Positions 1-9,600 of a DNA stretch of 64,000 nucleotides are shown here, in pieces. The stretch's first letter is position 1. Every line of letters begins with the position of its first letter. Below the pieces are notes generated by a model. The model was not told the origin of the DNA, did not search any database, and was given only the letters and a program-made list of their open reading frames with translations. Where the stretch lies: positions 310,001 through 374,000 of the forward strand of contig NZ_NSFV01000001.1 of assembly GCF_002295115.1 (NCBI RefSeq). Reading direction: 5' to 3'. The stretch comes from Mesorhizobium sp. WSM4311. Lineage in GTDB: Bacteria; Pseudomonadota; Alphaproteobacteria; Rhizobiales; Rhizobiaceae. The translations under genes and the position numbers were made by a program.

Positions 1-205
1 TGCCGGGCTGGACGATCGCACCAATGCCGGCATCGATGCGTTCAAGAAGGCGCTCGATGCCGCGCATGTCGAATACACGGTCTATGTCTATGAAGGCGCC
101 AACCATGCCTTCAACAACGATACGTCGGCGGCGCGCTATGACAAGAAAGCGGCCGATCTTGCCTGGGGCAGGACGATCGCCTTCCTGAAGGAGAAGCTAG
201 CCTAG
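1..205 (+). CDS. Dienelactone hydrolase family protein, C-terminal fragment
   Basis: The window opens inside this gene; only the last 67 codons are present, read in the frame starting at base 2 and ending with TAG at 203-205. The fragment ends with a short strand, a Gly-Ala-Asn-His-Ala-Phe motif and a helix ending in Lys-Leu-Ala. This is the usual C-terminus of dienelactone hydrolases, alpha/beta hydrolases that open lactone rings such as 4-carboxymethylenebutenolide; the His of that motif is the catalytic-triad His. The substrate cannot be told from this piece. The next gene converges on it with a 10-bp gap. Confidence 0.75.
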   Translation, partial: AGLDDRTNAGIDAFKKALDAAHVEYTVYVYEGANHAFNNDTSAARYDKKAADLAWGRTIAFLKEKLA

Positions 206-215
206 AGTCGTTGTT

Positions 216-1127
216 TCAGCGCGCCGGCTTGTGGAAGGCAACGCCGGCGACGACCAATGCGATCCCCAGGCAATCGCCAAGGCTTGGAATCTGGCGCAAC
301 ACGATGACGCCGATCAGCGTCGCGGTGACCGGCAGCAGCGACAGCATCAGCGCGAAACTCGAGCGCGGCAATCGCGACATGGCAAGCTGGTCGCAGATGT
401 AGGGAATGACCGAGGAGCAGATGCCGACGCCGATGGCGGCGATGAGCAGGGGCGGTGAGAAAAAGGCTGGCAGCGCGTCGCGGAAACCGATCGGCAGCAC
501 GACGACGAAGGCGACCGCCATGGCGGCACCCAGGCCGGCAATGCCGTCGCCGGCGCCGGAACGGGCGACACGGTGGCCTAGCACGATGTAGCCGACGAAG
601 AGCGCGCCGTTGAGGAAGGCCCAAAACAGGCCGACGGGATCGCTGGACCATCTGACGTCGATGAGGAGCAAGGTGCCGGTGACGGCCACGGCAAGGGCGG
701 CGAGATTGCGCAGGCTCCTGAGGCCGATCAGCGCGACGCCGATGGTGCCGACGAATTCGATCGCCGCAACCAGTGAGATCGGCAAGCGGTCGAGCGCCAG
801 GTAGAATGAGCAGTTCATCACTGCCAGGCAGGCGCCGAAAGCCAGCAACAGCAGGCGTGTCGGAGGATCGGCGCGGGCGAGGGTTCGCCAGGGGTGCGTC
901 AGGGGTGCAAAAATCAACGCGGCGGTGGCGATGCGCAGCCACGCCATGCCGAGCACGCCGACATGGGGGAAGAGCAGCACGGCGAAGGCCGGGCCGAGAT
1001 AGTGGAAGATGGCGCTGACGCCGAACCAGACATGCGGCGGCAATTTTGTTGCCAGGCCAACGCCAGAGCCGGTGGAGGCGGGGGCAAGCACAGGGCCTGC
1101 CGTGGGAGCTTGCGCTTGATCGTCCAT
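216..1127 (-). CDS. EamA/DMT-family exporter, RhtA-like
   Basis: This 303-residue protein has about ten hydrophobic segments arranged as two EamA repeats (roughly residues 30-155 and 165-295), the architecture of drug/metabolite transporters. The tail of each repeat resembles threonine/homoserine exporter RhtA. It should sit in the inner membrane and export a small metabolite, plausibly an amino acid. It is transcribed away from an Lrp/AsnC-type regulator about 90 bp upstream, a common arrangement for amino-acid exporters, so regulation by that neighbour is likely. The start ATG (complement of 1125-1127) precedes a hydrophilic N-terminus of about 28 residues. The substrate is inferred from family and context only. 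Confidence 0.85.
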   Translation of the reverse strand: MDDQAQAPTAGPVLAPASTGSGVGLATKLPPHVWFGVSAIFHYLGPAFAVLLFPHVGVLGMAWLRIATAALIFAPLTHPWRTLARADPPTRLLLLAFGACLAVMNCSFYLALDRLPISLVAAIEFVGTIGVALIGLRSLRNLAALAVAVTGTLLLIDVRWSSDPVGLFWAFLNGALFVGYIVLGHRVARSGAGDGIAGLGAAMAVAFVVVLPIGFRDALPAFFSPPLLIAAIGVGICSSVIPYICDQLAMSRLPRSSFALMLSLLPVTATLIGVIVLRQIPSLGDCLGIALVVAGVAFHKPAR

Positions 1128-1216
1128 CGGATCAGTATCGCAGGCATTTTCCGCAACCTACATGGATGACGATCGACCTATCTGATCATATCTCTGTCGA
1201 AAGCAAGGATTTATCC

Positions 1217-1696
1217 GTGAAACGCCTTCGAACTGAAAATGTCGATCTCGACGCGGCCGACATGAAGATCCTGCGGCTGCTGGAAAAGGACGCGCGCGCC
1301 AGCACGGCGGAGCTGGCGCGCTCGGTCGGCCTGTCGGCGCCGAGTGTCGCCGAGCGCATCAAGCGGCTGCAGGAAAACGGCGTGATCGAGGCCTATTGCG
1401 TCAAGATCAATCCCGCCGCGCTGGGTCTGAAGCTGTCGGCATGGCTGCGCATCCGGCCGGTGCCGGGGCAATTGTCCGTCGTGGCCGAGATCATCCGTGA
1501 GACGCCGGAGATCGCGCAATGCGCCCGCGTGACCGGCGAGGATTGCTTCATCGCGCTCGCGCATGTCGGCTCGGTGGCCGAACTCGAACGGGTGATCGAC
1601 CGCATCATTCCCTATGCAATGACGAATACAGCCGTCATCCAGTCGTCACCGGTGGTGGCGCGCTCGCCGCTGGCGGCGGTGAAGCGGTCGCCGTAA
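1217..1696 (+). CDS. Lrp/AsnC family transcriptional regulator
   Basis: The 159-residue protein has an N-terminal winged helix-turn-helix (about residues 10-60, containing ASTAELARSVGLSAPSV) followed by an AsnC/RAM ligand-binding ferredoxin-like domain (about 70-150). Such proteins are amino-acid-responsive regulators that assemble as octamers or hexadecamers. I chose GTG at 1217 because AAGGA at 1205-1209 lies 7 nt upstream; an in-frame ATG at 1166 would add 17 residues but lacks a good ribosome site. It is divergent from the RhtA-like exporter, its likely target. The effector is unknown. Confidence 0.9.
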   Translation: MKRLRTENVDLDAADMKILRLLEKDARASTAELARSVGLSAPSVAERIKRLQENGVIEAYCVKINPAALGLKLSAWLRIRPVPGQLSVVAEIIRETPEIAQCARVTGEDCFIALAHVGSVAELERVIDRIIPYAMTNTAVIQSSPVVARSPLAAVKRSP

Positions 1697-1744
1697 AGGC
1701 GGTTTGATTGGTTGCCCGGTGTTTTCGCGAGCCGTCTCGCCGGC

Positions 1745-1942
1745 CTATGCGTGGCCGCGCTTCAGGCGGGCGCGCTTCAGGATGCTGCGCCAGCGGATCA
1801 TGTCGAACGGGATCGGCTCATTGTTGTTGGCGATGTGGAAGATCTCGTTGTCGACGTTCTTGAGCGAACGCCAGAAATCATAGTCCGTGATGCGCGGATC
1901 AGCGGCCAGCCTGTCCACCTCGATCTTGATGTCGGTTTTCAT
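1745..1942 (-). CDS. Small conserved hypothetical protein, 65 aa
   Basis: This short, soluble protein is rich in charged residues and carries a Trp-Arg pair (DYDFWRSLKNVDNE) and a basic C-terminus. A GAGGGAC ribosome-binding sequence lies 5 nt before the ATG, supporting real translation. It stands alone between the Lrp regulator and the thioesterase. I do not recognise a named domain and assign no function. Confidence 0.6.
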   Translation of the reverse strand: MKTDIKIEVDRLAADPRITDYDFWRSLKNVDNEIFHIANNNEPIPFDMIRWRSILKRARLKRGHA

Positions 1943-2188
1943 GCACGTCCCTCGAACCGGCTTCGCCCCGCCGTCCGTATCGCAACTCGATGCGGATCGT
2001 TTTCGACCGCTCCGCTGAGTCGTTCAACGGCTCAATTGGCTTGTTCCCGTTAAAACCTCGGTAAGGTTAATGCGGGTGCCGGGCGGCTTCAAGCATTGGG
2101 GCCGGCCGATTTGGGGGTTCCGCGATTTTGGATTGCCGGTGTGGCTTTGAGGTCCCGTCACTCTGTTCGGAGCGGTGTCGGCTTCGCC

Positions 2189-2668
2189 CTATTTGCGTTT
2201 GATGCCGATCGAGCGGCCGGCACGCTCCGGCATCGGCAGCACGGAATGGGCGGCGCGCATGGCTTCGACCTTGGCCATCACATCGGCGGGGAAGGGCGCG
2301 ACCTTCGGCCCCGACATGTCGACATGCAGCGACAGCGTCTCGGAGGTGGCGGCGAGCCAGCCGTCGACATGGCGGATTTCCTGGAAGGCCCGGAGCCGTT
2401 TCTCGTCATGGTCGATGAGATGGAAGGACACCTGGACCTTGTGGTCGAGATGCAGTTCCTGGACGTAGCAGACATGGACCTCGGCGGTGTAGATGGTGAG
2501 ACGGCGCCCCTTAACATAGTCCAGCCCCATGCCCATCGCCTCGAAGGCCTCGTCCGAGCAGCGGTCGAACAGCACGTTGTAATAGGCCATGTTGAGATGG
2601 CCGTTGTAGTCGATCCAGTCCTTCTCGATTTCCATGGGCCTGGAGACGAAGGGGGCAGGGATGGACAT
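2189..2668 (-). CDS. Acyl-CoA thioesterase, 4HBT hotdog family
   Basis: The 159-residue length and the motif DYNGHLNMAYY near residues 20-30 are typical of 4-hydroxybenzoyl-CoA/YbgC-type hotdog thioesterases, where the Asp (here Asp20) and the following Gly-His sit at the active site. These cytoplasmic enzymes hydrolyse acyl-CoA esters to free acid and CoA; close relatives are found in carnitine and betaine degradation clusters, but nothing here fixes the substrate. It is divergent from the FAD dehydrogenase gene, with a palindromic repeat in the spacer. Confidence 0.8.
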   Translation of the reverse strand: MSIPAPFVSRPMEIEKDWIDYNGHLNMAYYNVLFDRCSDEAFEAMGMGLDYVKGRRLTIYTAEVHVCYVQELHLDHKVQVSFHLIDHDEKRLRAFQEIRHVDGWLAATSETLSLHVDMSGPKVAPFPADVMAKVEAMRAAHSVLPMPERAGRSIGIKRK

Positions 2669-2729
2669 CGAAACTTCCTTGTTCTGGTGCTGGACAAATT
2701 GTGGCTGCGAAGACTTTTTTTGTTCTGAC

Positions 2730-2773
2730 GCAATTCCGGACGGAAAACCGCTTCACACTTTTCCTGGAATTGC
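2730..2773. repeat. Palindromic intergenic repeat, copy 1
   Basis: A 44-bp element with terminal inverted arms GCAATTCC (2730-2737) and GGAATTGC (2766-2773). Its inner block GGAAAACCGCTTCACAC followed by TTTTCCTGGAATTGC recurs almost unchanged at 30437-30465. The T-rich run just before it also resembles the flank of the second copy. It lies between divergent genes and codes for nothing obvious. It is best read as a dispersed palindromic repeat of the genome. Confidence 0.7.
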
Positions 2774-2831
2774 TTTAGGCATCCATAGCTGCATAACAAG
2801 CGTGGGCGCTGGTCCATTCGCGGAGGAATTC

Positions 2832-4247
2832 ATGGCTCTGAGCGACCTCAATCCGGTCGAACGCAACGAGGAAGGCATCGCGGCGGTGCTCGGCATCCTC
2901 AAGCAGCAGTTCGGCGAGCGTTTTCAGACCGGCCAGGCCATCCGCTCGCAACACGCGCACACCACTACGTATATTCCGACACAGGCGCCCGATGGTGTCG
3001 CTTTCCCGGAGACGGCCGCCGAGGTGCAGGAAATCGTGCGCGCCTGTGCCGCGCATCGTGTGCCGGTCATCGCCTTTGGCGTCGGCTCCTCGCTGGAAGG
3101 CCACACCAACGCACCGGGCGGTGGCATTTCGATCGACACGTCGCGGATGAACCGCATCCTCGCGGTCAATCCGCAGGATCTCGACTGCACGGTCGAACCC
3201 GGCGTGACGCGCGAGGACCTCAACCGGCATCTGCGCGACACCGGCCTGTTCTTCCCGATCGATCCCGGCGCCAATGCCTCGCTCGGCGGCATGGCGGCGA
3301 CGCGGGCGTCCGGTACCAATGCGGTGCGGTACGGCACGATGCGTGAGAACGTGCTGTCGCTGACCGCCGTCATGGCCGATGGCGAGACGGTGACGACCGG
3401 CAAGCGGGCGAAAAAGAGCTCGGCCGGCTACGATCTGACGCGGCTGCTTGTCGGCTCGGAAGGCACGCTCGGCATCATCACCTCGCTGACACTGAAGCTG
3501 CAAGGCATTCCGCAGGCGATCTCCGGCGGCGTCTGCCCGTTCCCGAGCGTCGAGGCGGCCTGCAACGCCGTCATCGCCACGATCCAGATGGGCATTCCGG
3601 TGGCGCGCATCGAACTGGTCAACGCGCTGCAGATGCGGGCGATGAAGAATTATTCGAAGCTCGACTACCCCGAAAGCCCCTGCCTGTTCGTCGAATTCCA
3701 TGGCAGCGATGCCGGCGTTGCCGAACAGGCCGAGACCTTTGGCATGATCGCCGAGGAGAATGGCGGCGGGCCGTTCCTGTGGACCAGCGTCGCCGAGGAA
3801 CGCACCAAACTGTGGAAGGCCAGGCACGATGCCTACTGGGCCTCGCTGACGCTGCGGCCGGGCGCCAAGGGGCTGTCGACCGACGTCTGCGTGCCGATCT
3901 CGCGCTTTGCCGAATGCGTCACCGAGACCGAGGCCGATATCGCCGAGATGGGCCTGATCGCGCCGATCGTCGGCCATGCCGGCGACGGCAATTTCCACGT
4001 GCTGGTGCTGATGGATGTGAACGACCCGAAGGAGATCGCGCTGTCGGAGAAATTCGTCGCGCGGCTCAACCTGCGGGCGATCGCCATGGACGGCACCTGC
4101 ACCGGCGAGCACGGCATCGGCCAGGGCAAGATCGGTTTCATGCGCAGCGAGCTCGGTCACGGCGTCGACATCATGCGCACCATCAAGCTGGCGCTGGACC
4201 CGCAAAACATCATGAATCCTGGCAAGATATTGCCGGCTGTGGGGTAG
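2832..4247 (+). CDS. FAD-linked dehydrogenase, GlcD/D-lactate dehydrogenase (cytochrome) type
   Basis: The 471-residue protein has a PCMH-type FAD-binding domain (about residues 55-235, including GVGSSLEGHTNAPGGG and the DPGANASLGGMAATRASGTNA loop) and an FAD-oxidase C-terminal domain ending with GHAGDGNFH and CTGEHGIGQGK, the hallmark motifs of the D-lactate dehydrogenase/glycolate oxidase subunit D family. It should oxidise a D-2-hydroxy acid and pass electrons to cytochrome c or quinone. The start ATG at 2832 has GGAGGAATTC directly upstream; longer in-frame starts run back over the thioesterase promoter and were rejected. It is not next to glcE/glcF, so a stand-alone D-lactate (or similar) dehydrogenase is the better guess. 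Confidence 0.88.
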   Translation: MALSDLNPVERNEEGIAAVLGILKQQFGERFQTGQAIRSQHAHTTTYIPTQAPDGVAFPETAAEVQEIVRACAAHRVPVIAFGVGSSLEGHTNAPGGGISIDTSRMNRILAVNPQDLDCTVEPGVTREDLNRHLRDTGLFFPIDPGANASLGGMAATRASGTNAVRYGTMRENVLSLTAVMADGETVTTGKRAKKSSAGYDLTRLLVGSEGTLGIITSLTLKLQGIPQAISGGVCPFPSVEAACNAVIATIQMGIPVARIELVNALQMRAMKNYSKLDYPESPCLFVEFHGSDAGVAEQAETFGMIAEENGGGPFLWTSVAEERTKLWKARHDAYWASLTLRPGAKGLSTDVCVPISRFAECVTETEADIAEMGLIAPIVGHAGDGNFHVLVLMDVNDPKEIALSEKFVARLNLRAIAMDGTCTGEHGIGQGKIGFMRSELGHGVDIMRTIKLALDPQNIMNPGKILPAVG

Positions 4248-4296
4248 ATTAGTCGATGCTTGAAAGCTGGTGTGTGCGCAACCGAACCACCCGCAT

Positions 4297-4782
4297 TTAC
4301 GTTTTTTCGGCCAGTAGCCTGCTCAATCTGATTTCGACAAACCCCGCACCCATCAGTCCATCTTCCGCAAGGTCTGCTGGAAACACTGGTCTCCGTTCTC
4401 TGGTCCCCAGGACGATATCGTCGTCTGAATATCGGACGATCATGTCTGGCAAGATGCGTAGCGCGTCGTGATGGATGAATTCTGGGATAGGCCAATCGGT
4501 CCGGTTCCAGCCTACAATCTCTCCAAAGATCTCCCACTTGCCGTCCATGAGATGCAGATCGCCAAATCGCCCGACGACAATAGCTTCAGTTGGCAGAAGA
4601 TCGCTCACATTGGTATCCGCTGAAAACATTCTTGGTCCGAAAAAATAGCCCAGAAGTATTCGTCCTCGCGGAGCCATTCTCGCCACCAGCCCCCTCGCAA
4701 AGCCTCCATCAGGCAGGGGAATACGAAAGACCGAGCCTTCGCGATATGGCAACCGTTTCGCCAACTTCGATCCCCCGATCAT
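4297..4782 (-). CDS. Imm26-like immunity protein (orphan)
   Basis: The 161-residue protein opens with an YREGSVFRIPLPDGGFARG segment followed by a conserved GYFFGPRM-type strand, which resembles the Imm26 immunity family (proteins that protect from polymorphic-toxin effectors). It is mostly beta-strand with a late acidic/hydrophobic segment. Three 60-base lines counted by hand inside the gene give about 54% GC against 60% in a neighbouring line, a sign of recent acquisition. No toxin or secretion gene is next to it. Family assignment is from remembered motif shape only and is tentative. Confidence 0.55.
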   Translation of the reverse strand: MIGGSKLAKRLPYREGSVFRIPLPDGGFARGLVARMAPRGRILLGYFFGPRMFSADTNVSDLLPTEAIVVGRFGDLHLMDGKWEIFGEIVGWNRTDWPIPEFIHHDALRILPDMIVRYSDDDIVLGTRERRPVFPADLAEDGLMGAGFVEIRLSRLLAEKT

Positions 4783-4946
4783 TTATCGCTGCCAAGCTAG
4801 TCCACTGTCGTCTAGGATTGCCAGCAGACAATTTTCTGACTGAGACCGCAACCGAATAGCTCGTCTTGACCGCGCCGTCATTCGGGTCGAGGCTTCTTGC
4901 GCGGCAGGTCTGACAAGACAGGCGTTGCCAGCGGAGGAGAACTGTC

Positions 4947-5468
4947 ATGGCCATTTCACGCAAGGAAGAAGCGCGCGCACTGAGTGCCGATGAGAAGGAA
5001 CTGGTGGAGAAGTCGCATCATCCGGTGGTGCAGGAGCTTTCCGACGTCGACCTTTCCGGACTGGTCAAGCTGCTTCGCGGGCGGCGCGACAAGGCGCAGG
5101 CCGAAGCACATCGCCGCCGCCGTGAAATACGCGGCAAGGGCGCGCCGAAGGGCGCTGCCGCTTCAAAGGCCGATGGCGGCTCGCAGGTCAAGCTGGCGGT
5201 GCTGGCGATGGCGATGCGGCGGCTCAATGGCGAGGCCGAACGGCGGCGCCAACTGGCGGCCCGCGTTTCACTGGTCGGGAACGCACGCAAGGCGCTGGCG
5301 ATGAAGCAAAGTGCGCCGGCGGACGGTCCCGCGCACAATTCACGCACGGCTCACAAGGGCATGCGGGCCGTCGCCAACGAGCGGGCGCCGAAGCTGGTCC
5401 GGCCGGCGGAACTGGGCCGGCAGCGCAAGGCAGGCAAGGTGGCGCAAGCCAAGCGCGACGCACGCTGA
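4947..5468 (+). CDS. Basic, low-complexity conserved hypothetical protein
   Basis: This 173-residue protein is very rich in Lys, Arg and Ala with few hydrophobic residues and no membrane segment; it begins with an acidic-basic helix (EEARALSADEKELVEKSHHPVVQEL) and ends in a Lys/Arg-rich tail, consistent with a nucleic-acid-associated or disordered protein. A GGAGGAG ribosome site lies about 7 nt upstream of the ATG. It converges on the Dyp peroxidase gene. No recognised domain, so no function is proposed. Confidence 0.6.
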   Translation: MAISRKEEARALSADEKELVEKSHHPVVQELSDVDLSGLVKLLRGRRDKAQAEAHRRRREIRGKGAPKGAAASKADGGSQVKLAVLAMAMRRLNGEAERRRQLAARVSLVGNARKALAMKQSAPADGPAHNSRTAHKGMRAVANERAPKLVRPAELGRQRKAGKVAQAKRDAR

Positions 5469-5498
5469 TCCCTGCGACAAGGGCTGTCGACAGCCGCT

Positions 5499-6485
5499 TT
5501 ACCGTGCTGCGGGAAGCTGCTGCCGCACGCCCTCGACAAGGGCCTGCAGCATCGGGCGGGTCGGCGCGAAGAATGTCGTGCCGGTCTGCGGTGTCGAGAC
5601 ATCGAGCAGGCGGTCGTAGGCGCCCGGCGGATCGCCGACATACATGCGCTGCAGCATCTTTTCGGTGACCCAGAGATACCTGGAATAGCCGATGAAGTAG
5701 GTGCCGAACTCATTCTGCCCGGGCCGGCCGAACGGCATGTTGTCGCGCAATATGTCGTATTCGTTGCCTTCGGCATCCTCGATCGTGGCCAGCGATTTGT
5801 GCGATTTGCGCGGGGCTTCGTCATCGTCGATCTCGATGTTGTCGATCTTGGTGCGGCCGATGATCGCCTCCTGCTCAGGCGTCGGAATGCGCGCCCAGGC
5901 CTGCATGTCGTGCAGGTATTTCTGGACGACCACATAGGAGCCGCCGGCAAAGTCGCCATCCTCGTCGCCGATCAGCGCCGAGGCCGGCAGGTCGAGGCCG
6001 GTCGGGTTGGCAGTGCCGTCGATGAAACCGAGCAGGTCGCGGGCATCGAAATAGCGAAAGCCGGTCACTTCATCGACGACGGTGACATCAGGGCCAAGCC
6101 GGTCGAGCAGGATACGCTCGAACTCGAAGCACATGTCGGGCCGTTCGGCCCGGATATGGAACAGAAGGTCGCCCGGTGTGGATGGCGCCGAATGGACCGC
6201 GCCCTTGATCGGCGCGAACGGTTTCAGTTCCTGTGGCCGCCGGCGGGGGCTGAGCCGATCCCAGAGATCGCGGCCGATGCCGGCAATGCACGACAGGCGG
6301 CCGCCAAGATCGCGGAAACCGACAGTCTTGACCAGATCGCCAAGCTCGCCGAGCACGGAACAGACCTTGGCCAGGGCGGGCTGTTCGCCGGCGACGGTGA
6401 CGACAAGAAAAATCGCCGATTGCGAAAGCGGCGCATCGACGCTCTGCGCGTCGATCGGCACGCGGTCCCAGTTCTTGCCTGACAT
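5499..6485 (-). CDS. Dyp-type heme peroxidase
   Basis: The 328-residue protein carries the family signature GFIDG (residues 153-157, catalytic Asp156), a candidate proximal heme ligand His229 in RKSHK, a distal Arg at about 247 in the DNMPFG region, and the GTYFIGYSRY C-terminal strand. Dye-decolorising peroxidases use H2O2 to oxidise bulky or heme-related substrates in the cytoplasm or inside encapsulin shells. Length and motifs match the YfeX-like class. No encapsulin gene is adjacent. ATG at 6485 is chosen over an upstream start because GGAGA lies just before it. Confidence 0.9.
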   Translation of the reverse strand: MSGKNWDRVPIDAQSVDAPLSQSAIFLVVTVAGEQPALAKVCSVLGELGDLVKTVGFRDLGGRLSCIAGIGRDLWDRLSPRRRPQELKPFAPIKGAVHSAPSTPGDLLFHIRAERPDMCFEFERILLDRLGPDVTVVDEVTGFRYFDARDLLGFIDGTANPTGLDLPASALIGDEDGDFAGGSYVVVQKYLHDMQAWARIPTPEQEAIIGRTKIDNIEIDDDEAPRKSHKSLATIEDAEGNEYDILRDNMPFGRPGQNEFGTYFIGYSRYLWVTEKMLQRMYVGDPPGAYDRLLDVSTPQTGTTFFAPTRPMLQALVEGVRQQLPAAR

Positions 6486-6618
6486 CTGAAAAATCTCCGC
6501 TTTTGCCGGATTTGTTTCAGATCGCCTGGGATGACGCAATACTGGATGAATTGCCTCTTTATCGACACGCGGATGCGGGTAGAGTGCGGCAGAATTTCAA
6601 TCAACCTGTTCGGAGCTG

Positions 6619-9600
6619 ATGCTCGCACGCCTGTTCGTGATCTTCGGTGGCCTGTTCGTACTGGTGCTGTGCGCGGCGCTGGTGGTTCCGTACTTTGTCG
6701 ACTGGACCGGCTACCGCGCCCAGTTCGAGCGTGAGGCAAGCGCCATCCTCGGCCGCAAGGTGACCGTGCAGGGCGACGCCACGGCTAGGCTGTTGCCGTT
6801 CCCGTCGGTGACCTTCTCCAGCGTTGCCGTCGCCGGCGGCCCCAATGGCCAGCCGGCCATGACCGTCGAGACGTTTTCGATGGATGCCGAACTGGCGCCA
6901 TTCCTGCGCGGCGAGGTGCTGATCTTCGACATGCGGCTGGTGCACCCGAAGGCGACCATCGATATTGCCAATGACGGCACCGTCGACTGGGCGATGCGGC
7001 CGTCCTCGCCCTTCGACCTCAACCAGATCTCGATCGAGAAGCTGACGGTGACGGAAGGGCAGATCGAGCTGCGCCATGCCGCCGGTGGACGCAGCCATAT
7101 CTTTTCCGAGATCAATTCGACCATTTCGGCCAAGTCTCTGGCCGGCCCGTGGCGCATGGACGGCACGTTGCGGCTTGACGGATTGCGCACCACTGTCGCG
7201 GCATCGACCGGCAAGGCCGAAGGCACCGGCCAGATGCGGCTGCGGCTGAAGGCCGATCCCGACGCCTATCCGCTGGTCATCGAAACCGACGGCAATGCCG
7301 GCATCGCCAATGGTGCCGCCGTCTATTCCGGCCAGTTCAAGATCTCCGGCGCCGATAAGAATTCAGCCCAATTGCGCGGCACCGATGGCGAGACGGTGAA
7401 GGTCAGCGCCGGCAAGCCCGATCCGGGCTTTCGCCTGAACGGCAAGTTCTCGCTCGACCACCAGAAGCTTGGCGTCGATGAATTCCGTTTCGAAACCGGG
7501 CCACTGGACAATCCCTACACCGCCGAAGGCAAGGCTTCTGTCGATCTCGGCCAGAAGCCTAATTTCGCCATCGAGGCCAATGGCGCGCAGGTGCAGTTCG
7601 ACGAGGCGGTGGGCGCAGAAGCCGGCACCGGCCTGACGCTCGACCAGCGCATTGCCGGGCTCGAGCAGGCGCTGATCGCTCTGCCGAAGCCGACCATCCC
7701 CGGCACCGTCGAGGTGAAGCTGCCGGCTGTGGTGGCCGGCGACACCACCGTGCGTGACGTGCATCTGTCCGCCGAGCCGGCCGAAGGCGGCTGGTCGGTC
7801 AAATCGCTGGCCGCGACCTTGCCCGGACGCACCACGCTGGAAGCCGACGGCATGCTCAGCGTCGAGGGCCATTTCGGCTTCACCGGCTCGCTGCTGCTGG
7901 CTGTGGCGCAGCCATCCGGTTTTGCCGCCTGGCTGTCGAAAGATGTCGACGAGGCGATCCGCCGTCTGCCCGCCGCCGGCTTCAAGGCCAAGGTCGACCT
8001 GACGGAAAAGCGCCAGGCCTTCAGCGATCTCGAGCTGATCCTGGGCAAGGCGAAATTCTCCGGCCGCATCGATTCCAGCCAGCCTGACGAAGCCAGGCCA
8101 TCGGTTCTGATGCGGCTCGAAGGCGGTGAGCTCGACGTCGACGGGCTGGCGGCCTTCGCCTCGATCTTCGTCAGCGACAAGGGCGCCAACCGCTTTGCCG
8201 ACCGCGATCTCGATTTCCAGATCAAGGCCGGGCCCGTCAGCGCCGGCGGGCTGACCGCCGATACGGTGGATACCGCGCTCAGGCTGCGTGACGGCTTGCT
8301 CGAAGTCGACCGGCTGTCGGTCGGCGGATTGGCCGGCGCCTCGATAAGCGCCACCGGCCGGATCAAGGATTTCCCGGCGAGCCCGACCGGCAAGCTCGAC
8401 GCATCGGTTGTCGCGGTGGACCTCAAGCCGCTGATCGACGTCGCCGCGCAGCATTATCCCGACAATGCGGTGCTGAAGGGGCTGGCGAGCCGCGCTGCCG
8501 CCTATCCCGACCTGTTCCAGGACGCACGCGTCGACCTCGTGGCAAGTGCCGCCGACAATGGCGATGGCACGACGGGCCTGGCGGTGAGCGGACAGGGCAA
8601 CGCCGGCGGCTCGGCCTTTTCGGCTTCGCTGTCGGGGAAGGGCGCGCCGGACAAGCTTCTCGAGGCGCCGGTGACATTGACCTTCAACGCCAAAAACCCG
8701 GATGCGACCGCGCTGCTGGCGCTTTACGGCCTGCCGGCGCTGCCGCTCGGCATGCTGGGCGAGGCAACGACCGACATCCAGGCGAAAGGCACATTGGGCG
8801 GCGGGCTGGCGACGACTTTCAGCCTTGCCGGCAATGACTTCAAGGCCAGCTTCGAGGGAACCGTTGCCGACACGCCGCAAGGGCCTGCCGCCAAGGGCAA
8901 GATCAATCTGGATGCGGCCGACATCGAACCGTGGCTGATGACGTCGGGCATCGGCCTGCCGGGCATGGGGGCAGGCATGTCGACATCGCTTTCGGCGCAG
9001 GGCGACTATGGCAATGGGCTGCTCGTGCTGGACAATGTCAGCGGCGCGATCAACGAGGCGGCGGTGTCCGGCGACGTCAACATCGACGCCAAGGACGGCG
9101 TGCCACATCTGGCGGGCGCGCTGGCACTCGACGAGCTCGATCTCGATCCGATGGCCGTGGCGCTGTTCGGCGATTCCGCTTTCCTTGTCGACAAGAATGG
9201 CGCCGACAAAAGCGCGAGCGAGAAGGGCGGCTCCTGGCCGGCAGCACCCTTCAGCCAGAAGTCCAGCCTGCCGTTTACCGCCGCTCTCGACCTGACGACG
9301 GCGGCGCTTGCCGCCGGACCGTTCGCCACCGCCTATGACGCCGCTTTTTCGCTGAAGCTCGACCAGGAAGGCATCCGCGTTTCGGACCTGAAGGCAAAAT
9401 TTCTTGGCGGGGCGCTGACTGGCCTGTTCGAGTTGAAGAACAATGAGGGCACCGGGCTTTTCACCGGCCAGATGAAGCTGGCGGGCGCCGATCTGGCAAC
9501 CGTATTGCCAGATAGCGGCATTGGCGGCGTCGGCGATTTCTCGACGACGCTGTCGACCAGCGGCAAGTCGGTCGATGCGATGATCGCCGCCCTCTCGGGT

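Noticed and set aside
2634..2831. Longer N-terminus of the FAD dehydrogenase gene starting at 2634
   Set aside because: It would run through the thioesterase promoter and the palindromic repeat; ATG 2832 has an excellent GGAGG ribosome site.
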